In this document: positions 18,044-26,237 of the stretch, piece by piece
Position numbering within the stretch: the stretch's first letter is position 1
Layout: each line of letters opens with the position of its first letter
From: Cellulomonas sp. Root930
GTDB taxonomy: Bacteria > Actinomycetota > Actinomycetes > Actinomycetales > Cellulomonadaceae
NCBI GenBank assembly: GCA_001429255.1
Contig: LMJI01000001.1
Span: 847,256 to 911,255, forward strand
DNA length: 64,000 nt
Direction of reading: 5' to 3'
Notes under the pieces: generated by a model
What the model was told of the DNA's origin: nothing
Seen by the model: only the letters and a program-made list of their open reading frames with translations
Database searches by the model: none
Position numbers and translations under genes: made by a program

Positions 18044-18793
18044 TCAGCGGACGACGACCGACTTCGTCAGCTTGTCCGAGAACGTCTGCCGCTTGCCGTC
18101 CCAGAGCGGCCACAGGTAGCCCAGGTAGAGCACGAAGCCGTCCACGTAGTGCGCGACGTCGCGCACGAACGCCATCCAGACGCCGAGGGGCTCGCCAGTC
18201 ACGTCGCGCTGCAGCGTGATCCCGAGGGCCTTCTTGCCCCAGGACTGCCCGGTGCGCCCGCCGCGGACCCACCGGTTCCACACCCACAGCCCGACGGAGA
18301 CCACGGCAAGGATGCCGAGGGTGAGCGCGCCGGTCGCGGTGGGCTCGCTGGTCGGGTTGCCGTAGTTGTCGTACCCCGGCACGGAGGTCACCGTCATCAC
18401 GAGCAGGCCCAGCAGGTACGGCACGAAGGCGAGCGAGTCGAGCAGGTAGGCGCCGACCCGCATGATCCAGGTGGCGTAGGACGGCTGGAACCCGAACCCG
18501 AACCCGAACCCCGCGCCGGGGTAGCCGTAGGCGGGCTGGCCGTAAGCCGGTGCTCCGTACACGGGAGCGGAGCTGTAGGCCGGTGCGCCGTACGCAGGAG
18601 CACCGTAGGCGGGCGCCGGCTCGCCATAGGTGGGCGCCGGGGCGCCGTACGCGGGTCCCGGGGACCCGTAGGCGGGCGCGGGAGCGCCGTACGCGGGCGC
18701 GGGCTGCCCGTACGGCGACGGCGCCGCGTACGGGTCGGCGGCGGGCTGGTTCCAGCCGGTGCTCGGCGGCTGGAACGGGTCCTGGGTGCTCAC
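18044..18793 (-). CDS. RDD-family membrane protein with PAYG repeat N-terminus
   Basis: 249 aa; GTG at 18793 is chosen because AGGAG sits just upstream. Residues ~10-95 are a repeat tract of short APAYGAP/GSPGPAYG units, then Phe/Gly-rich GFGFGFGF. An RDD domain follows with IMRVGAYLLDSLAF, a membrane helix, a second helix ending in WNRWVRGGRTGQSWGKKALGI, and a third near the end. RDD proteins are small membrane proteins of mostly unknown or transport function. The Pro/Tyr/Gly tail is a common cytoplasmic extension in actinobacteria. Confidence 0.82.
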   Translation of the reverse strand: MSTQDPFQPPSTGWNQPAADPYAAPSPYGQPAPAYGAPAPAYGSPGPAYGAPAPTYGEPAPAYGAPAYGAPAYSSAPVYGAPAYGQPAYGYPGAGFGFGFGFQPSYATWIMRVGAYLLDSLAFVPYLLGLLVMTVTSVPGYDNYGNPTSEPTATGALTLGILAVVSVGLWVWNRWVRGGRTGQSWGKKALGITLQRDVTGEPLGVWMAFVRDVAHYVDGFVLYLGYLWPLWDGKRQTFSDKLTKSVVVR

Positions 18794-18940
18794 GGTTCTC
18801 CTGTACGACGGGTACCGTCCGCGGGTGTCGACGACGGCGCTGCTCCCCCATCGACACCTGGGACGTATCGGTTGAGCACCGTGACCGACGATCTGCGCAG
18901 CATCACCGGGTTGCCGTAGCGGCCGGCGCACCCTCGGCCG

Positions 18941-19387
18941 CTACGCGAGCAGCTCCAGGTGCGACGGCACCCGCGGTTCGACCCGCAGCCGCATCCCCGC
19001 CTCGGCGGGCGTGCGGTCGCGCTTGCGGTGGTTGCAGGCCGCGCAGGCGGCGACCGTGTTGAGCCACGAGCTGGCGCCTCCACGGCTGCGGGGCAGCACG
19101 TGGTCGACGGTCAGCGCACCGCCCGTGCCGCAGTACGCGCAGACGTGCCCGTCGCGCGCGAGCATCCCCGCCCGGGACCACGTCGGCACCCCGCCCCGGT
19201 GCCGCCAGCGCATCTGCACGTAGCGGACCAGGCGGAGCACGGCGGGCAGCGGGTACGGGCCGAACGTGCGGCCGTCGACGGCCTCCTCGACGACGGCGAC
19301 GCGGCGGTGCAGCATGCGGACGGCGTGCGCGAGGGAGACGCGGTGCAGCGGCTCGTAGCCCGCGTTGAGGACGAGTACTCCCGCCAT
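18941..19387 (-). CDS. HNH endonuclease
   Basis: 148 aa from ATG 19387 with GAGAGGA upstream. The N-terminal half (VLVLNAGYEPLHRVSLAHAVRML) is the conserved lead of actinobacterial HNH proteins of this type. The nuclease module contains HVCAYCG, LTVDHVLPRSRGGASSWLNTV and ACNHRKRDRTP, giving CxxC zinc pairs, the DH and the N of HNH. It probably cleaves or nicks DNA in the cytoplasm. The gene starts 15 bases after the CCA end of tRNA-Arg on the same strand, so the two may share a transcript. Confidence 0.88.
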   Translation of the reverse strand: MAGVLVLNAGYEPLHRVSLAHAVRMLHRRVAVVEEAVDGRTFGPYPLPAVLRLVRYVQMRWRHRGGVPTWSRAGMLARDGHVCAYCGTGGALTVDHVLPRSRGGASSWLNTVAACAACNHRKRDRTPAEAGMRLRVEPRVPSHLELLA

Positions 19388-19402
19388 CGTCGTTCCTCTC
19401 GG

Positions 19403-19479
19403 TGGTGCCCCACGCTGGAGTCGAACCAGCAGCCTCCGGCGTCGTAGGCCGGCACTCTGTCCTGTTGAGCTAGCGGGGC
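19403..19479 (-). tRNA. tRNA-Arg (anticodon ACG), CCA encoded
   Basis: On the minus strand the sequence folds into a full cloverleaf. The acceptor is GCCCCGC/GTGGGGC with one G-U pair, and the D stem GCTC/GAGT has GG and A20 in the loop. The anticodon stem is CCGGC/GCCGG with loop CTACGAC, the T arm is GCTGG/CCAGC with loop TTCGACT, the discriminator is A and CCA is encoded. The anticodon reads ACG, decoding CGU and, if deaminated, CGC and CGA. The 74-base body plus CCA is normal length. Confidence 0.9.
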
Positions 19480-19490
19480 GGATCGGTGTG

Positions 19491-19559
19491 TGGTCGCGAG
19501 CGGAGGAGTCGAACCTCCCGGGGCGGGGCTCATCGACCCGCCGGCGACCTGCGCCCGCG
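19491..19559 (-). other. tRNA-like element, degenerate, with encoded CCA
   Basis: This lies 11 bases upstream of tRNA-Arg on the same strand. It has a seven-pair acceptor (CGCGGGC/GCTCGCG with one G-U), a good T arm (GGAGG TTCGACT CCTCC) and A followed by CCA. The body is only 66 bases. A normal D arm cannot be drawn, and the central GC stem (GGCGGG/CCCGCC) carries a nine-base loop with no U33-type anticodon loop. It is therefore a decayed tRNA or a tRNA mimic rather than a working elongator tRNA. Confidence 0.4.
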
Positions 19560-19607
19560 GCGACCAGGGTGCGCGCCGGAGCCACGATCGGGCCAGTGAA
19601 TTCCTGC

Positions 19608-20342
19608 TCAGTCGAGGGAGATCCGCAGCCCGACGCCCGCGGCGGCCGTGGCGATGGTGACGTCGAAGAAGCGCGCGTAGTCCTCGGCGACCCGGTGCAG
19701 ATGACCGAAGAGCTCGACGGAGATCGCGCCGACGAGGGACGTGAAGAGGGTCGCCGACCGGATCGCCGTCCGAGCCACGTCGTCGGGCACCGTGCTCGGG
19801 TCGGTGAAGCCCGCGGAGGCGTAGGCCTCGGGCGCCATCCGGCCCGCCGGATCGAAGTCAGGTCCGGCCGGGTCGAGGATGCCGTCGCCGCCAGCCTCCA
19901 TGAGCAGCCCGATGATGACCTGCCACAGCCGCAGGGCGGACTGCACGGTGTCGTCCGGGGCCCGGTAGCCGCGCACCGGGGTGCCGTAGATGAGCTCGAA
20001 CGAGTACGGCTGGTCGAGCGCCCACCGCCGCACCGCACGCGCGACCGCCAGCCAGGCCTGAGCAGGGCCGATCTCGCGGGCGTCGGCGGCGGCCTGCTCG
20101 GCGACCTGCCCTACCGCGTCGTACGCCTCGATGATCAGCAGCGTCAGCAGGGCGTCGCGGGAGGGCACGTACCGGTAGACCGCCGACGACGCCATGCCGA
20201 GGTCCCGCGCGACCGCCCGCAGGCTCAACGCCGCGGACCCCTCGGCCTCGAGGCGGGCGCGTGCTGCGGCGAGCAGCTCGGACATGAGCTCGGCCCGCGC
20301 CCGTTCGCGTGCGCGCAGGGGGGCGGTCGCCGGCTCGGTCAT
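19608..20342 (-). CDS. TetR/AcrR-family transcriptional regulator
   Basis: 244 aa from ATG 20342. The HTH spans ~20-65 (SELLAAARARLEAEGSAALSLRAVARDLGMASSAVYRYVPSRDALL). The ligand domain with FELIYGTPVRGYRAP is of the TetR_C WHG type. It is divergent from the epimerase gene at 20455. The 112-base gap holds three GAGCAnTGCTC palindromes that are the likely operators, so it should repress itself and the epimerase unit until an unknown ligand binds. Confidence 0.88.
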   Translation of the reverse strand: MTEPATAPLRARERARAELMSELLAAARARLEAEGSAALSLRAVARDLGMASSAVYRYVPSRDALLTLLIIEAYDAVGQVAEQAAADAREIGPAQAWLAVARAVRRWALDQPYSFELIYGTPVRGYRAPDDTVQSALRLWQVIIGLLMEAGGDGILDPAGPDFDPAGRMAPEAYASAGFTDPSTVPDDVARTAIRSATLFTSLVGAISVELFGHLHRVAEDYARFFDVTIATAAAGVGLRISLD

Positions 20343-20364
20343 GGCGTCAGTGTGCCAGAACTGC

Positions 20365-20428
20365 GAGCACTGCTCTTGTTCTCGTCGACACCATGTGCGA
20401 GCATTGCTCACATCACAGAGCACTGCTC
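20365..20428. promoter_or_regulatory. Three TetR operator palindromes GAGCAnTGCTC
   Basis: Perfect 11-base palindromes occur at 20365-20375 (GAGCACTGCTC), 20399-20409 (GAGCATTGCTC) and 20418-20428 (GAGCACTGCTC). All lie between the divergent TetR and epimerase starts. Spacings of 34 and 19 bases between starts would allow two dimers on one face near the epimerase promoter and one near the tetR promoter. Arms are identical and only the centre base varies. Confidence 0.75.
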
Positions 20429-20454
20429 TCACTTCGATCTCGGGAGACCTCGCC

Positions 20455-21384
20455 ATGAGCCGCCACGTCATCGTCGGCAAGGGTGCTGTCGGCACCACGC
20501 TGGCCCACCTTCTTGCCGCCGACGGAGTCGACGTCCTGGTGCTCAGCCGGTCGGGCGGAGCCTCCGACGGCCGCATCTCGCACGCGGCCGTCGACGCGAC
20601 CGACGTCGGCGCCCTGACGGCGGCGACCCGCGGCGCCGAGGTCCTCTACAACTGCGCCTCGCCCGCCTATCACCGCTGGCCCACGGACTGGCCGCCGCTG
20701 TGGGCCTCCCTGCTCGACGCTGCCTCCCGGACCGGAGCTGTGCTCGTGACCGCCGGCAACCTGTACGGCTACGCCACCCACGGCGCCGTCATGACCGAGG
20801 ACTCACCGCTCGACGCCACGGACTCCAAGGGCGCCGTCCGCGCGCAGATGTGGCGCGACGCCGAGGCCCGGCACAGCGCGGGCGACCTGCGGGTCACCGA
20901 GGTGCGCGGGGCCGACTACCTCGGCCCGCTCGCGGACTCCCAGGCGATGGCCGGGCCACGGTTCGTCGGTCCCCTCCTGGCCGGCAAGGTGGTGCGTCCG
21001 GTGGTCGCCGTCGACCAGCCGCACAGCTGGACCTACCTGCCCGACTTCGCCCGCGCGCTGGCAGCTGCGGGCGCCACCCCCGCCGCGTGGGGACACGGGT
21101 GGCACGTGCCGACGGCGGAGGCGTTGACGCTCCGCGAGCTCGGCGAGCGGTTCGCGGCCGGCGGCCCGGCACCGCGGATCCGCCCGATCCCGGCGGCCGT
21201 CGTCCGCGCTCTGGGCCGCGTGTCGCCGCTGCTGCGGGAGGTCGCCGCCGTGTCGGACCACTTCACGCAGCCCTACGTCATGGACACGACGGCGTCGTCG
21301 CGCGTGCTGGGGCTCGTCGCGACGCCGTGGGACGTGGCGATCGCCGAGACGCTCGGCCGGACGGTTGTCGGAGGTCGGGCGTAG
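20455..21384 (+). CDS. NAD(P)-dependent epimerase/dehydratase-like reductase
   Basis: 309 aa from ATG 20455. It is an extended short-chain dehydrogenase: the N-terminal VIVGKGAVGTTLAHLLAADG carries the Gly-rich dinucleotide motif, followed by VLYNCASPAYHRW and VTAGNLYGY. The usual YxxxK is not evident, which points to an atypical member. The substrate is unknown. Divergence from the TetR gene and the shared operators mean it is the regulator's likely target. Confidence 0.8.
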   Translation: MSRHVIVGKGAVGTTLAHLLAADGVDVLVLSRSGGASDGRISHAAVDATDVGALTAATRGAEVLYNCASPAYHRWPTDWPPLWASLLDAASRTGAVLVTAGNLYGYATHGAVMTEDSPLDATDSKGAVRAQMWRDAEARHSAGDLRVTEVRGADYLGPLADSQAMAGPRFVGPLLAGKVVRPVVAVDQPHSWTYLPDFARALAAAGATPAAWGHGWHVPTAEALTLRELGERFAAGGPAPRIRPIPAAVVRALGRVSPLLREVAAVSDHFTQPYVMDTTASSRVLGLVATPWDVAIAETLGRTVVGGRA

Positions 21385-21394
21385 CGTCCGGTTC

Positions 21395-22213
21395 ATGAAG
21401 TTCGGTGTCACCGCGACGTGCGGATCTGCTGCCCAGAACATCGAGATGGCGGTCGCCGCCGAGGAGGCCGGCTGGGACGGCTTCTTCGCGTGGGACGGCA
21501 TCGCCATCGGCCCGATGGACACGTTCGACCCGTGGACCCTGCTCGGCGCGGCCGCGGTGCGCACCAGCCGCGTCACGCTCGGCGCGATGGTGTTCTCGCT
21601 GCCGCGCCGGAAACCGTGGGAGGTGGCCCGGCAGGCGCTCACGCTCGACCACCTGTCCGGCGGCCGCCTGGTGCTCCCCGTCGGACTCGGCGCCATCGAC
21701 GACGGCGCGTACAGCCGGGTGTCCGGCGAGCACGTCGACGTGAAGGAACGAGCAGCGCTTCTCGACGAGTCCCTGGCGATCCTTGACCTCGCCTGGACCG
21801 GCGAGAAGTTCAGCCACGAGGGCACCCACTACCAGCTCACCGACTTCGAGTTCCAGCCCACGCCGGTGCGCGGGACCATCCCGGTGTGGGTGATCGGCGC
21901 GTGGTTCGCACCGCGGTCGATGCGCCGGGCGGCCGGTCGGGACGGGGTGCTGCCGATCCGGCGGGAGGACGGGTTCGACCCCCTGACGCCGGACCAGCTC
22001 CGCGAGGTGTCGGCATGGGTGAGCGAGCAGCGCGGCGGTGAGCCGTACGAGCTGGTGGTCGAGGGCGTCCTCCCGACCGACCCCGCCGAGGCCGCGGACA
22101 AGATCGCCGCACTCGAGGAGGCCGGCGTCACCTGGTGGATCGACTCCAACTGGAACTTCGACACCGTCACCCCGGACGGCCTGCTCGCGCGGATCCGACG
22201 AGGCCCCGTGTGA
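21395..22213 (+). CDS. LLM-class (luciferase-like) flavin/F420 oxidoreductase
   Basis: 272 aa from ATG 21395. A TIM-barrel luciferase-like protein: MKFGVTATCGSAAQNIEMAVAAEEAGWDGFFAWDG, LTLDHLSGGRLVLPVGLG and IPVWVIGAW match family blocks. Actinobacterial members often use F420H2. The target is unknown. TAGCGT at 21382-21387 lies seven bases before ATG with no ribosome binding site, hinting at its own leaderless promoter although the epimerase gene ends only 10 bases upstream. It is coupled to the acetyltransferase gene by GTGA. Confidence 0.85.
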   Translation: MKFGVTATCGSAAQNIEMAVAAEEAGWDGFFAWDGIAIGPMDTFDPWTLLGAAAVRTSRVTLGAMVFSLPRRKPWEVARQALTLDHLSGGRLVLPVGLGAIDDGAYSRVSGEHVDVKERAALLDESLAILDLAWTGEKFSHEGTHYQLTDFEFQPTPVRGTIPVWVIGAWFAPRSMRRAAGRDGVLPIRREDGFDPLTPDQLREVSAWVSEQRGGEPYELVVEGVLPTDPAEAADKIAALEEAGVTWWIDSNWNFDTVTPDGLLARIRRGPV

Positions 22214-22938
22214 CGGTGACCGTCGCCGACTGCGAGCGCGTCCAGCTCAGCTGGTTCCAGCTGCGCGCGCGGACGCTCGGCGGCGAGGCGTGGGAGGACG
22301 ACGGGCTGGTCTGGGCGAACGGCGACCTCCTGTTCCCCCAGGTCATCGACCCGGCGGCACTGGCTCGCGGCGTGGAACGGGTGCGGGCCCGGGGAGCCGC
22401 GTCCGTCGGCGCGTGGCTCGGGCTCGACGTCGACCCGGCCCCACTCGCGGCCGCCGGGTTCGAGCGGGGCTGGGAGCCGTGGTGGATGGCCGGGCCGGCG
22501 GACCTCGGAGGCATCCCGGCGGACGCCCGCGTCGAGCTGCAGGAGACGACCAGCGACTACCGCGGGATGCACGCCGGCTACGCCGCCGAGCTCGCGATGG
22601 CGCGGCTCCGTCCCGCTCGGGCCTGGTACGCCGCCGCCTACGAGGAGGGCCGGTTCGCCGGTCGGGCGTGGTCGCACCGGGTCGGTGACCTCGCGGGGGT
22701 GTTCGACGTCGACGTCTGGCAGCAGTTCCAGCGACGCGGTCTGGGCACCGGCCTGATGCAGGCGGTGTGCTCCGCTGCGGCCGGTGCCGGGGCACGGACG
22801 ATCGTCCTCAACTCGACGCCGGCAGGCGTCCGGCTCTACGAGAAGTGCGGTCTGGAGCGCATCGGGACGGGCATCACGTGGTGGCTGCACCTGCCGATCG
22901 GCGCCGGACGGTCTCCCGGTGCGTCACACTCTCTGTAG
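22210..22938 (+). CDS. GNAT-family N-acetyltransferase
   Basis: 242 aa, GTG start in a four-base overlap with the LLM gene. The C-terminal GNAT fold has VFDVDVWQQFQRRGLGTGLMQAV, the Q/RxxGxG acetyl-CoA loop, then IVLNSTPAGVRLYEKCGLERIG. The ~100-residue N-terminal part (VIDPAALARGVERVRARGA) looks like a second, degenerate GNAT-like half. The acceptor is unknown, and coupling to the oxidoreductase suggests a shared pathway. Confidence 0.82.
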   Translation: MTVTVADCERVQLSWFQLRARTLGGEAWEDDGLVWANGDLLFPQVIDPAALARGVERVRARGAASVGAWLGLDVDPAPLAAAGFERGWEPWWMAGPADLGGIPADARVELQETTSDYRGMHAGYAAELAMARLRPARAWYAAAYEEGRFAGRAWSHRVGDLAGVFDVDVWQQFQRRGLGTGLMQAVCSAAAGAGARTIVLNSTPAGVRLYEKCGLERIGTGITWWLHLPIGAGRSPGASHSL

Positions 22939-22953
22939 AGACGAAGGAGCACC

Positions 22954-23751
22954 ATGCTGACATGCCCGGTCTGTACGTCCGGAGAGCTCGAACTCGTCGA
23001 ACGGTTGGCGGACGATCGCCGCATCATCCGATGCACCGCGTGCGCGCACCAGTGGACCCGTGGGGAGTCGAAGGCGCAGGCCGCCCTCCCGGCCTCGTCG
23101 GCCGACCTGCAGGCCCGGTTCCCGGACCGTTCCGCGGTGGACCCGGCCCGTCTGGAGCAGGTCCAGTCGCTCGCCGCGGCGGCGGCACCCACCGAGCGCG
23201 GGTTCGACTGGTCCCACTACCAGCAGGTGTTCAGCCGCGACGAGGTCGCTGACTGCGACCCCCGCGACCTCCTGTCGTTCGTCAACGAGACCCCCGGCGC
23301 CACCAACGCGACCACCGCGTCGTTCAACCGGGCGTGGAAGTCGATGGGCGAGCGTGAGGCGTCGGCCCGCACCCGCAACACCATCCGCTACCTGCTCTAC
23401 GGGCCCACGACGGTCCCGCTGCCCGACCGGCTCACGCGACTGATCCTGGGCCAGGGCGGTCTGGGGATGACGGGCTTCAAGGAGCCGGCGCTGACCCGCG
23501 TGCTCGTCGCCATGTCGCCCGACGCCTACCTGCCGATCTCGACGTACGGCGGCGCGCGCGGCGGCAAGCGGGAGATCGCGCAGCGCGTCTACGGGCTGAC
23601 GCTCCCCGAGGTGGCCAAGGAGCAGTTCACCCTCGGGCGGCTGATCCTGTGGAGCAACGACCTGCTGGTGGACCTGGTCGAGGACGAGTTCGACGACCTC
23701 ACCCAGGCGGCCGCGTTCCTCACCAGCGTGAAGGTGCCGGTCCCCGCCTGA
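22954..23751 (+). CDS. Zinc-ribbon protein of unknown function
   Basis: 265 aa from ATG 22954 with GAAGGAGC upstream. An N-terminal CPVC-x(n)-CTAC ribbon is followed by WTRGESKAQ. The remaining ~210 residues are helical (FDWSHYQQVFSRDEVADCDPRDLLSFVNETPGATNATTASFNRAWKSM) and not recognised. It may be a DNA- or RNA-binding protein. It ends directly against the stop of the opposite-strand SseB-like gene. Confidence 0.7.
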   Translation: MLTCPVCTSGELELVERLADDRRIIRCTACAHQWTRGESKAQAALPASSADLQARFPDRSAVDPARLEQVQSLAAAAAPTERGFDWSHYQQVFSRDEVADCDPRDLLSFVNETPGATNATTASFNRAWKSMGEREASARTRNTIRYLLYGPTTVPLPDRLTRLILGQGGLGMTGFKEPALTRVLVAMSPDAYLPISTYGGARGGKREIAQRVYGLTLPEVAKEQFTLGRLILWSNDLLVDLVEDEFDDLTQAAAFLTSVKVPVPA

Positions 23752-24129
23752 TCACTCGTCGTGCGGCCGCGCCAGCTCCTCGCGCAGCGTGGCGACGACG
23801 TCCGGTCCCAGCTCGAACCCCTGCGAGCTGCCCGGGTTGATCACGATGCCCACGTCCGCGGGCATCCGCAGCAGGACCTCGCGCACCGGCATCGCCACGG
23901 CCTCACCGCCGAGGCGACCTTCGTCGTGGAACCGCTGCACCGACGAGAACGCCACCAGGTGGTGCGCTCCGTCGCGGTGCACGATCGCCGGGATGAACCC
24001 CTCGAGGTGCTCCCCGACCGGTGCGCCGCTCGGCACGGCCAGCTGCTCGTAGGCGAACCGCGTGAGCAGCTTGGCGCCGTCGATCGTCCCGGGGGCTGCG
24101 GTGCGCAGCGCCTGGTCGAAGTCCTTCAT
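23752..24129 (-). CDS. SseB-like N-terminal domain protein
   Basis: 125 aa from ATG 24129 with GGGAG upstream. The compact fold resembles the SseB domain: FIPAIVHRDGAHHLVAFSSVQRF, MPVREVLLRMPADVGIVINPGSSQGFELGPDVVATLREEL. Standalone SseB-domain proteins are common in actinobacteria next to secretion or phage-like genes, but no function is established. No signal peptide is present. Confidence 0.75.
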   Translation of the reverse strand: MKDFDQALRTAAPGTIDGAKLLTRFAYEQLAVPSGAPVGEHLEGFIPAIVHRDGAHHLVAFSSVQRFHDEGRLGGEAVAMPVREVLLRMPADVGIVINPGSSQGFELGPDVVATLREELARPHDE

Positions 24130-24176
24130 CGTGGTGCTCCCTCGTCGTTGCGGGCGAGGGTCACGCTACCTGCGGA

Positions 24177-24503
24177 TCAGCCGGTCGCGAGCCGGAACAG
24201 GCTCGGCGTGACCACCTCGAGCCGCAGGACGTCGAAGCCCGTGTGGTGCCGGCGTCCGACGACGTGCCGCGACCACGCGAGCTCCCGGCACAGCTCCTGC
24301 GTGGACCACACCTGCCCGTTCGGCCAGCCCGGCGTGTCCAGCCGCACCCCCATCACCTCGCCCATGACGAGCGCCCAACGCGTGTCTGGGCCGTCGGGGA
24401 CCTCCCCGATCGGGTGTGCGACCGCCCAGACCGTCGAGCCGACGTCCGGCTGGTGGTCGTCGGCCGCGGAGTACAGACGAGGGACCTCGAGCGCGATGGC
24501 CAT
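24177..24503 (-). CDS. Small hypothetical protein
   Basis: 108 aa from ATG 24503. I do not recognise it. It has Trp-containing motifs (STVWAVAHPIG, RWALVMGEVMGVRLDTPGWPNGQVWSTQELCRELAW) and a basic RHVVGRRHHTGFDVLRLEVV segment. No membrane helix or signal is seen. The codon pattern is like its neighbours and the frame is clean, so it is probably real. It sits between the MFS gene and the SseB-like gene on the same strand. Confidence 0.6.
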   Translation of the reverse strand: MAIALEVPRLYSAADDHQPDVGSTVWAVAHPIGEVPDGPDTRWALVMGEVMGVRLDTPGWPNGQVWSTQELCRELAWSRHVVGRRHHTGFDVLRLEVVTPSLFRLATG

Positions 24504-24567
24504 GGCACCTATTCCAGCGCGGTGACGTGGCGGCCAGGTGGCCTCCGGTCGACGGCTCGGTGACGAC

Positions 24568-26043
24568 TCAGCCCGGGGGCGGTCCGCCGTGAGCGTCGAC
24601 CTTGCGCGGCAGCACGAACACCAGCGCGAACGCGACGACGGCCAGCGCCGCGCTCACCGCCATGGCGTGCGCGGCACTGTCGGTGAACGCCTGCGCGATC
24701 TGCGCCGGGTCGTTGCTGGTGATGTGCAGGGTGCCGAACAGGACGCTCCCGATGACGGCGATGCCGATGGCCGATCCGACCCGCTGCATCACGCCGATCA
24801 CGCCGCTGGCCGCCCCGGCCTCCGAGCGGTCCACGGTCGCGACGATGAACTGGGCGTTGGGCGCGATGAACAGCCCGCTGCCGATGCCGCCGAGGAGCAG
24901 GGGCGCAAGGAGCTCCCAGTGCGTGAGGTCGGCCGCCGGCTCCGTGCGCAGCACCAGCCACACCCAGATCAGGCCGACTGCGACCATGGCGGTGCCGACG
25001 ATCAGCACGGTCCGCCCGAGCCGCTGCGCGAGCCGGTTGCTCTGCGACGCCCCGATGATCGACCCGATCGCGAACGGCACCGCCACGAGCCCGGACTCCA
25101 GCGCGGTGTGCCCGAGCCCCGCCTGCCACAGCAGCGAGATGGTGAAGAAGATGGACGTGAACGCCGCGAAGTAGACGAGCGCGAGGATCGTCCCGCCGGT
25201 GAACGCCGGGTGCGAGAACAGGTGCGGCGGCACCATCGGGTTGTCGTCCTCGATGTGCTTCTCCCAGAACGCGAACGCCACGATCAGCAGCACCCCGACC
25301 GCCAGCGTGACGAACGTCCACGCCGGCCAGCCCTTGTCCTGTCCCTCGATCAGCGGCACCAGCAGCGCGATCAGTCCCGCGGTCACCAGCGCCAGACCCA
25401 CGAAGTCGTACCCGGGCTTCTGCTTGCCCTCCGCTCCCGCCGGCAGGATCTTCGCCGCGGCGATGAGGGCGATGACACCGATCGGCAGGTTGACCCAGAA
25501 CACGAGCCGCCAGCCGTTCTCGTCGCCGAACGCCTCGATGATCAGCCCACCGAGGATCGGCCCCAGCGCCGTCGACACCCCGATGACCGACCCCATGATC
25601 GCGAACGCCTTGCCGCGCACCTGCGGGGGGAACAGCAGCTGGATCATCGCCGTGACACCCGGCACGAAGATGCCCCCGGCGAGCCCCTGCACCGCCCGCG
25701 CGACGATCAGCTGGAGGCTGTCCTGCGCGAACCCGCAGAACGCGCTCGCGACCGTGAACAGCAGCAGCCCGGTGAAGAACACCCACTTGTGGCCGACCCG
25801 GTCACCGATCCGGCCCGCGGGGATCAGCGCGATGCCGAACGCGAGCGCGTAGCCGCTGATGATCCAGCTGAGGGTGGCTTCCGACGCGTCCAGGCTCAGG
25901 CGGATCGTGGGGAGCGCGACGTTGACGATCGTGGTGTCCAGCAGGGCCATGAACATGCCGGCCATGAGGACGATGAGTGCGTTCCACGCGGAGCGGGGGA
26001 CGGCGGGGGGCTGAAACGTTCGGGCCGCCGTCGCGTCCGTCAT
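24568..26043 (-). CDS. MFS drug-exporter-like transporter, DHA2 (EmrB/QacA) type
   Basis: 491 aa from ATG 26043, with AAGGGA seven bases upstream. About 14 membrane helices. Motif A appears as GRIGDRVGHKWVFF after helix 2, motif D1 as ALLDTTIVNVALPTI in helix 1, and motif C as GSVIGVSTALGPILGGLI in helix 5, all signatures of DHA2 proton antiporters exporting hydrophobic compounds. The substrate is not predictable. The 194-base upstream gap holds no gene; it contains a short inverted repeat (GTCTCG/CGAGAC, 26202-26214). Confidence 0.9.
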   Translation of the reverse strand: MTDATAARTFQPPAVPRSAWNALIVLMAGMFMALLDTTIVNVALPTIRLSLDASEATLSWIISGYALAFGIALIPAGRIGDRVGHKWVFFTGLLLFTVASAFCGFAQDSLQLIVARAVQGLAGGIFVPGVTAMIQLLFPPQVRGKAFAIMGSVIGVSTALGPILGGLIIEAFGDENGWRLVFWVNLPIGVIALIAAAKILPAGAEGKQKPGYDFVGLALVTAGLIALLVPLIEGQDKGWPAWTFVTLAVGVLLIVAFAFWEKHIEDDNPMVPPHLFSHPAFTGGTILALVYFAAFTSIFFTISLLWQAGLGHTALESGLVAVPFAIGSIIGASQSNRLAQRLGRTVLIVGTAMVAVGLIWVWLVLRTEPAADLTHWELLAPLLLGGIGSGLFIAPNAQFIVATVDRSEAGAASGVIGVMQRVGSAIGIAVIGSVLFGTLHITSNDPAQIAQAFTDSAAHAMAVSAALAVVAFALVFVLPRKVDAHGGPPPG

Positions 26044-26237
26044 CTGCGAATCCCTTGTGCGGATGGACGACGCGTCACATGAGCGCCGCTCACCACCCTC
26101 CCCCGGCGGGGCTCACGGCGCAACGCAGGCTGAGGCGCCGCGGACGACCGGCCAGATGCGCCACGAGACCTGCTCCGAAGGGATGGACCCTCCCGCGGAG
26201 CGTCTCGGCGAGACTCCACTCCCACGACTGCGAATGA

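Noticed and set aside
26044..26237. Riboswitch in the gap before the MFS exporter
   Set aside because: No conserved aptamer motif (ykkC, SAM, glycine or similar) could be drawn; only a short GTCTCG/CGAGAC hairpin is present.
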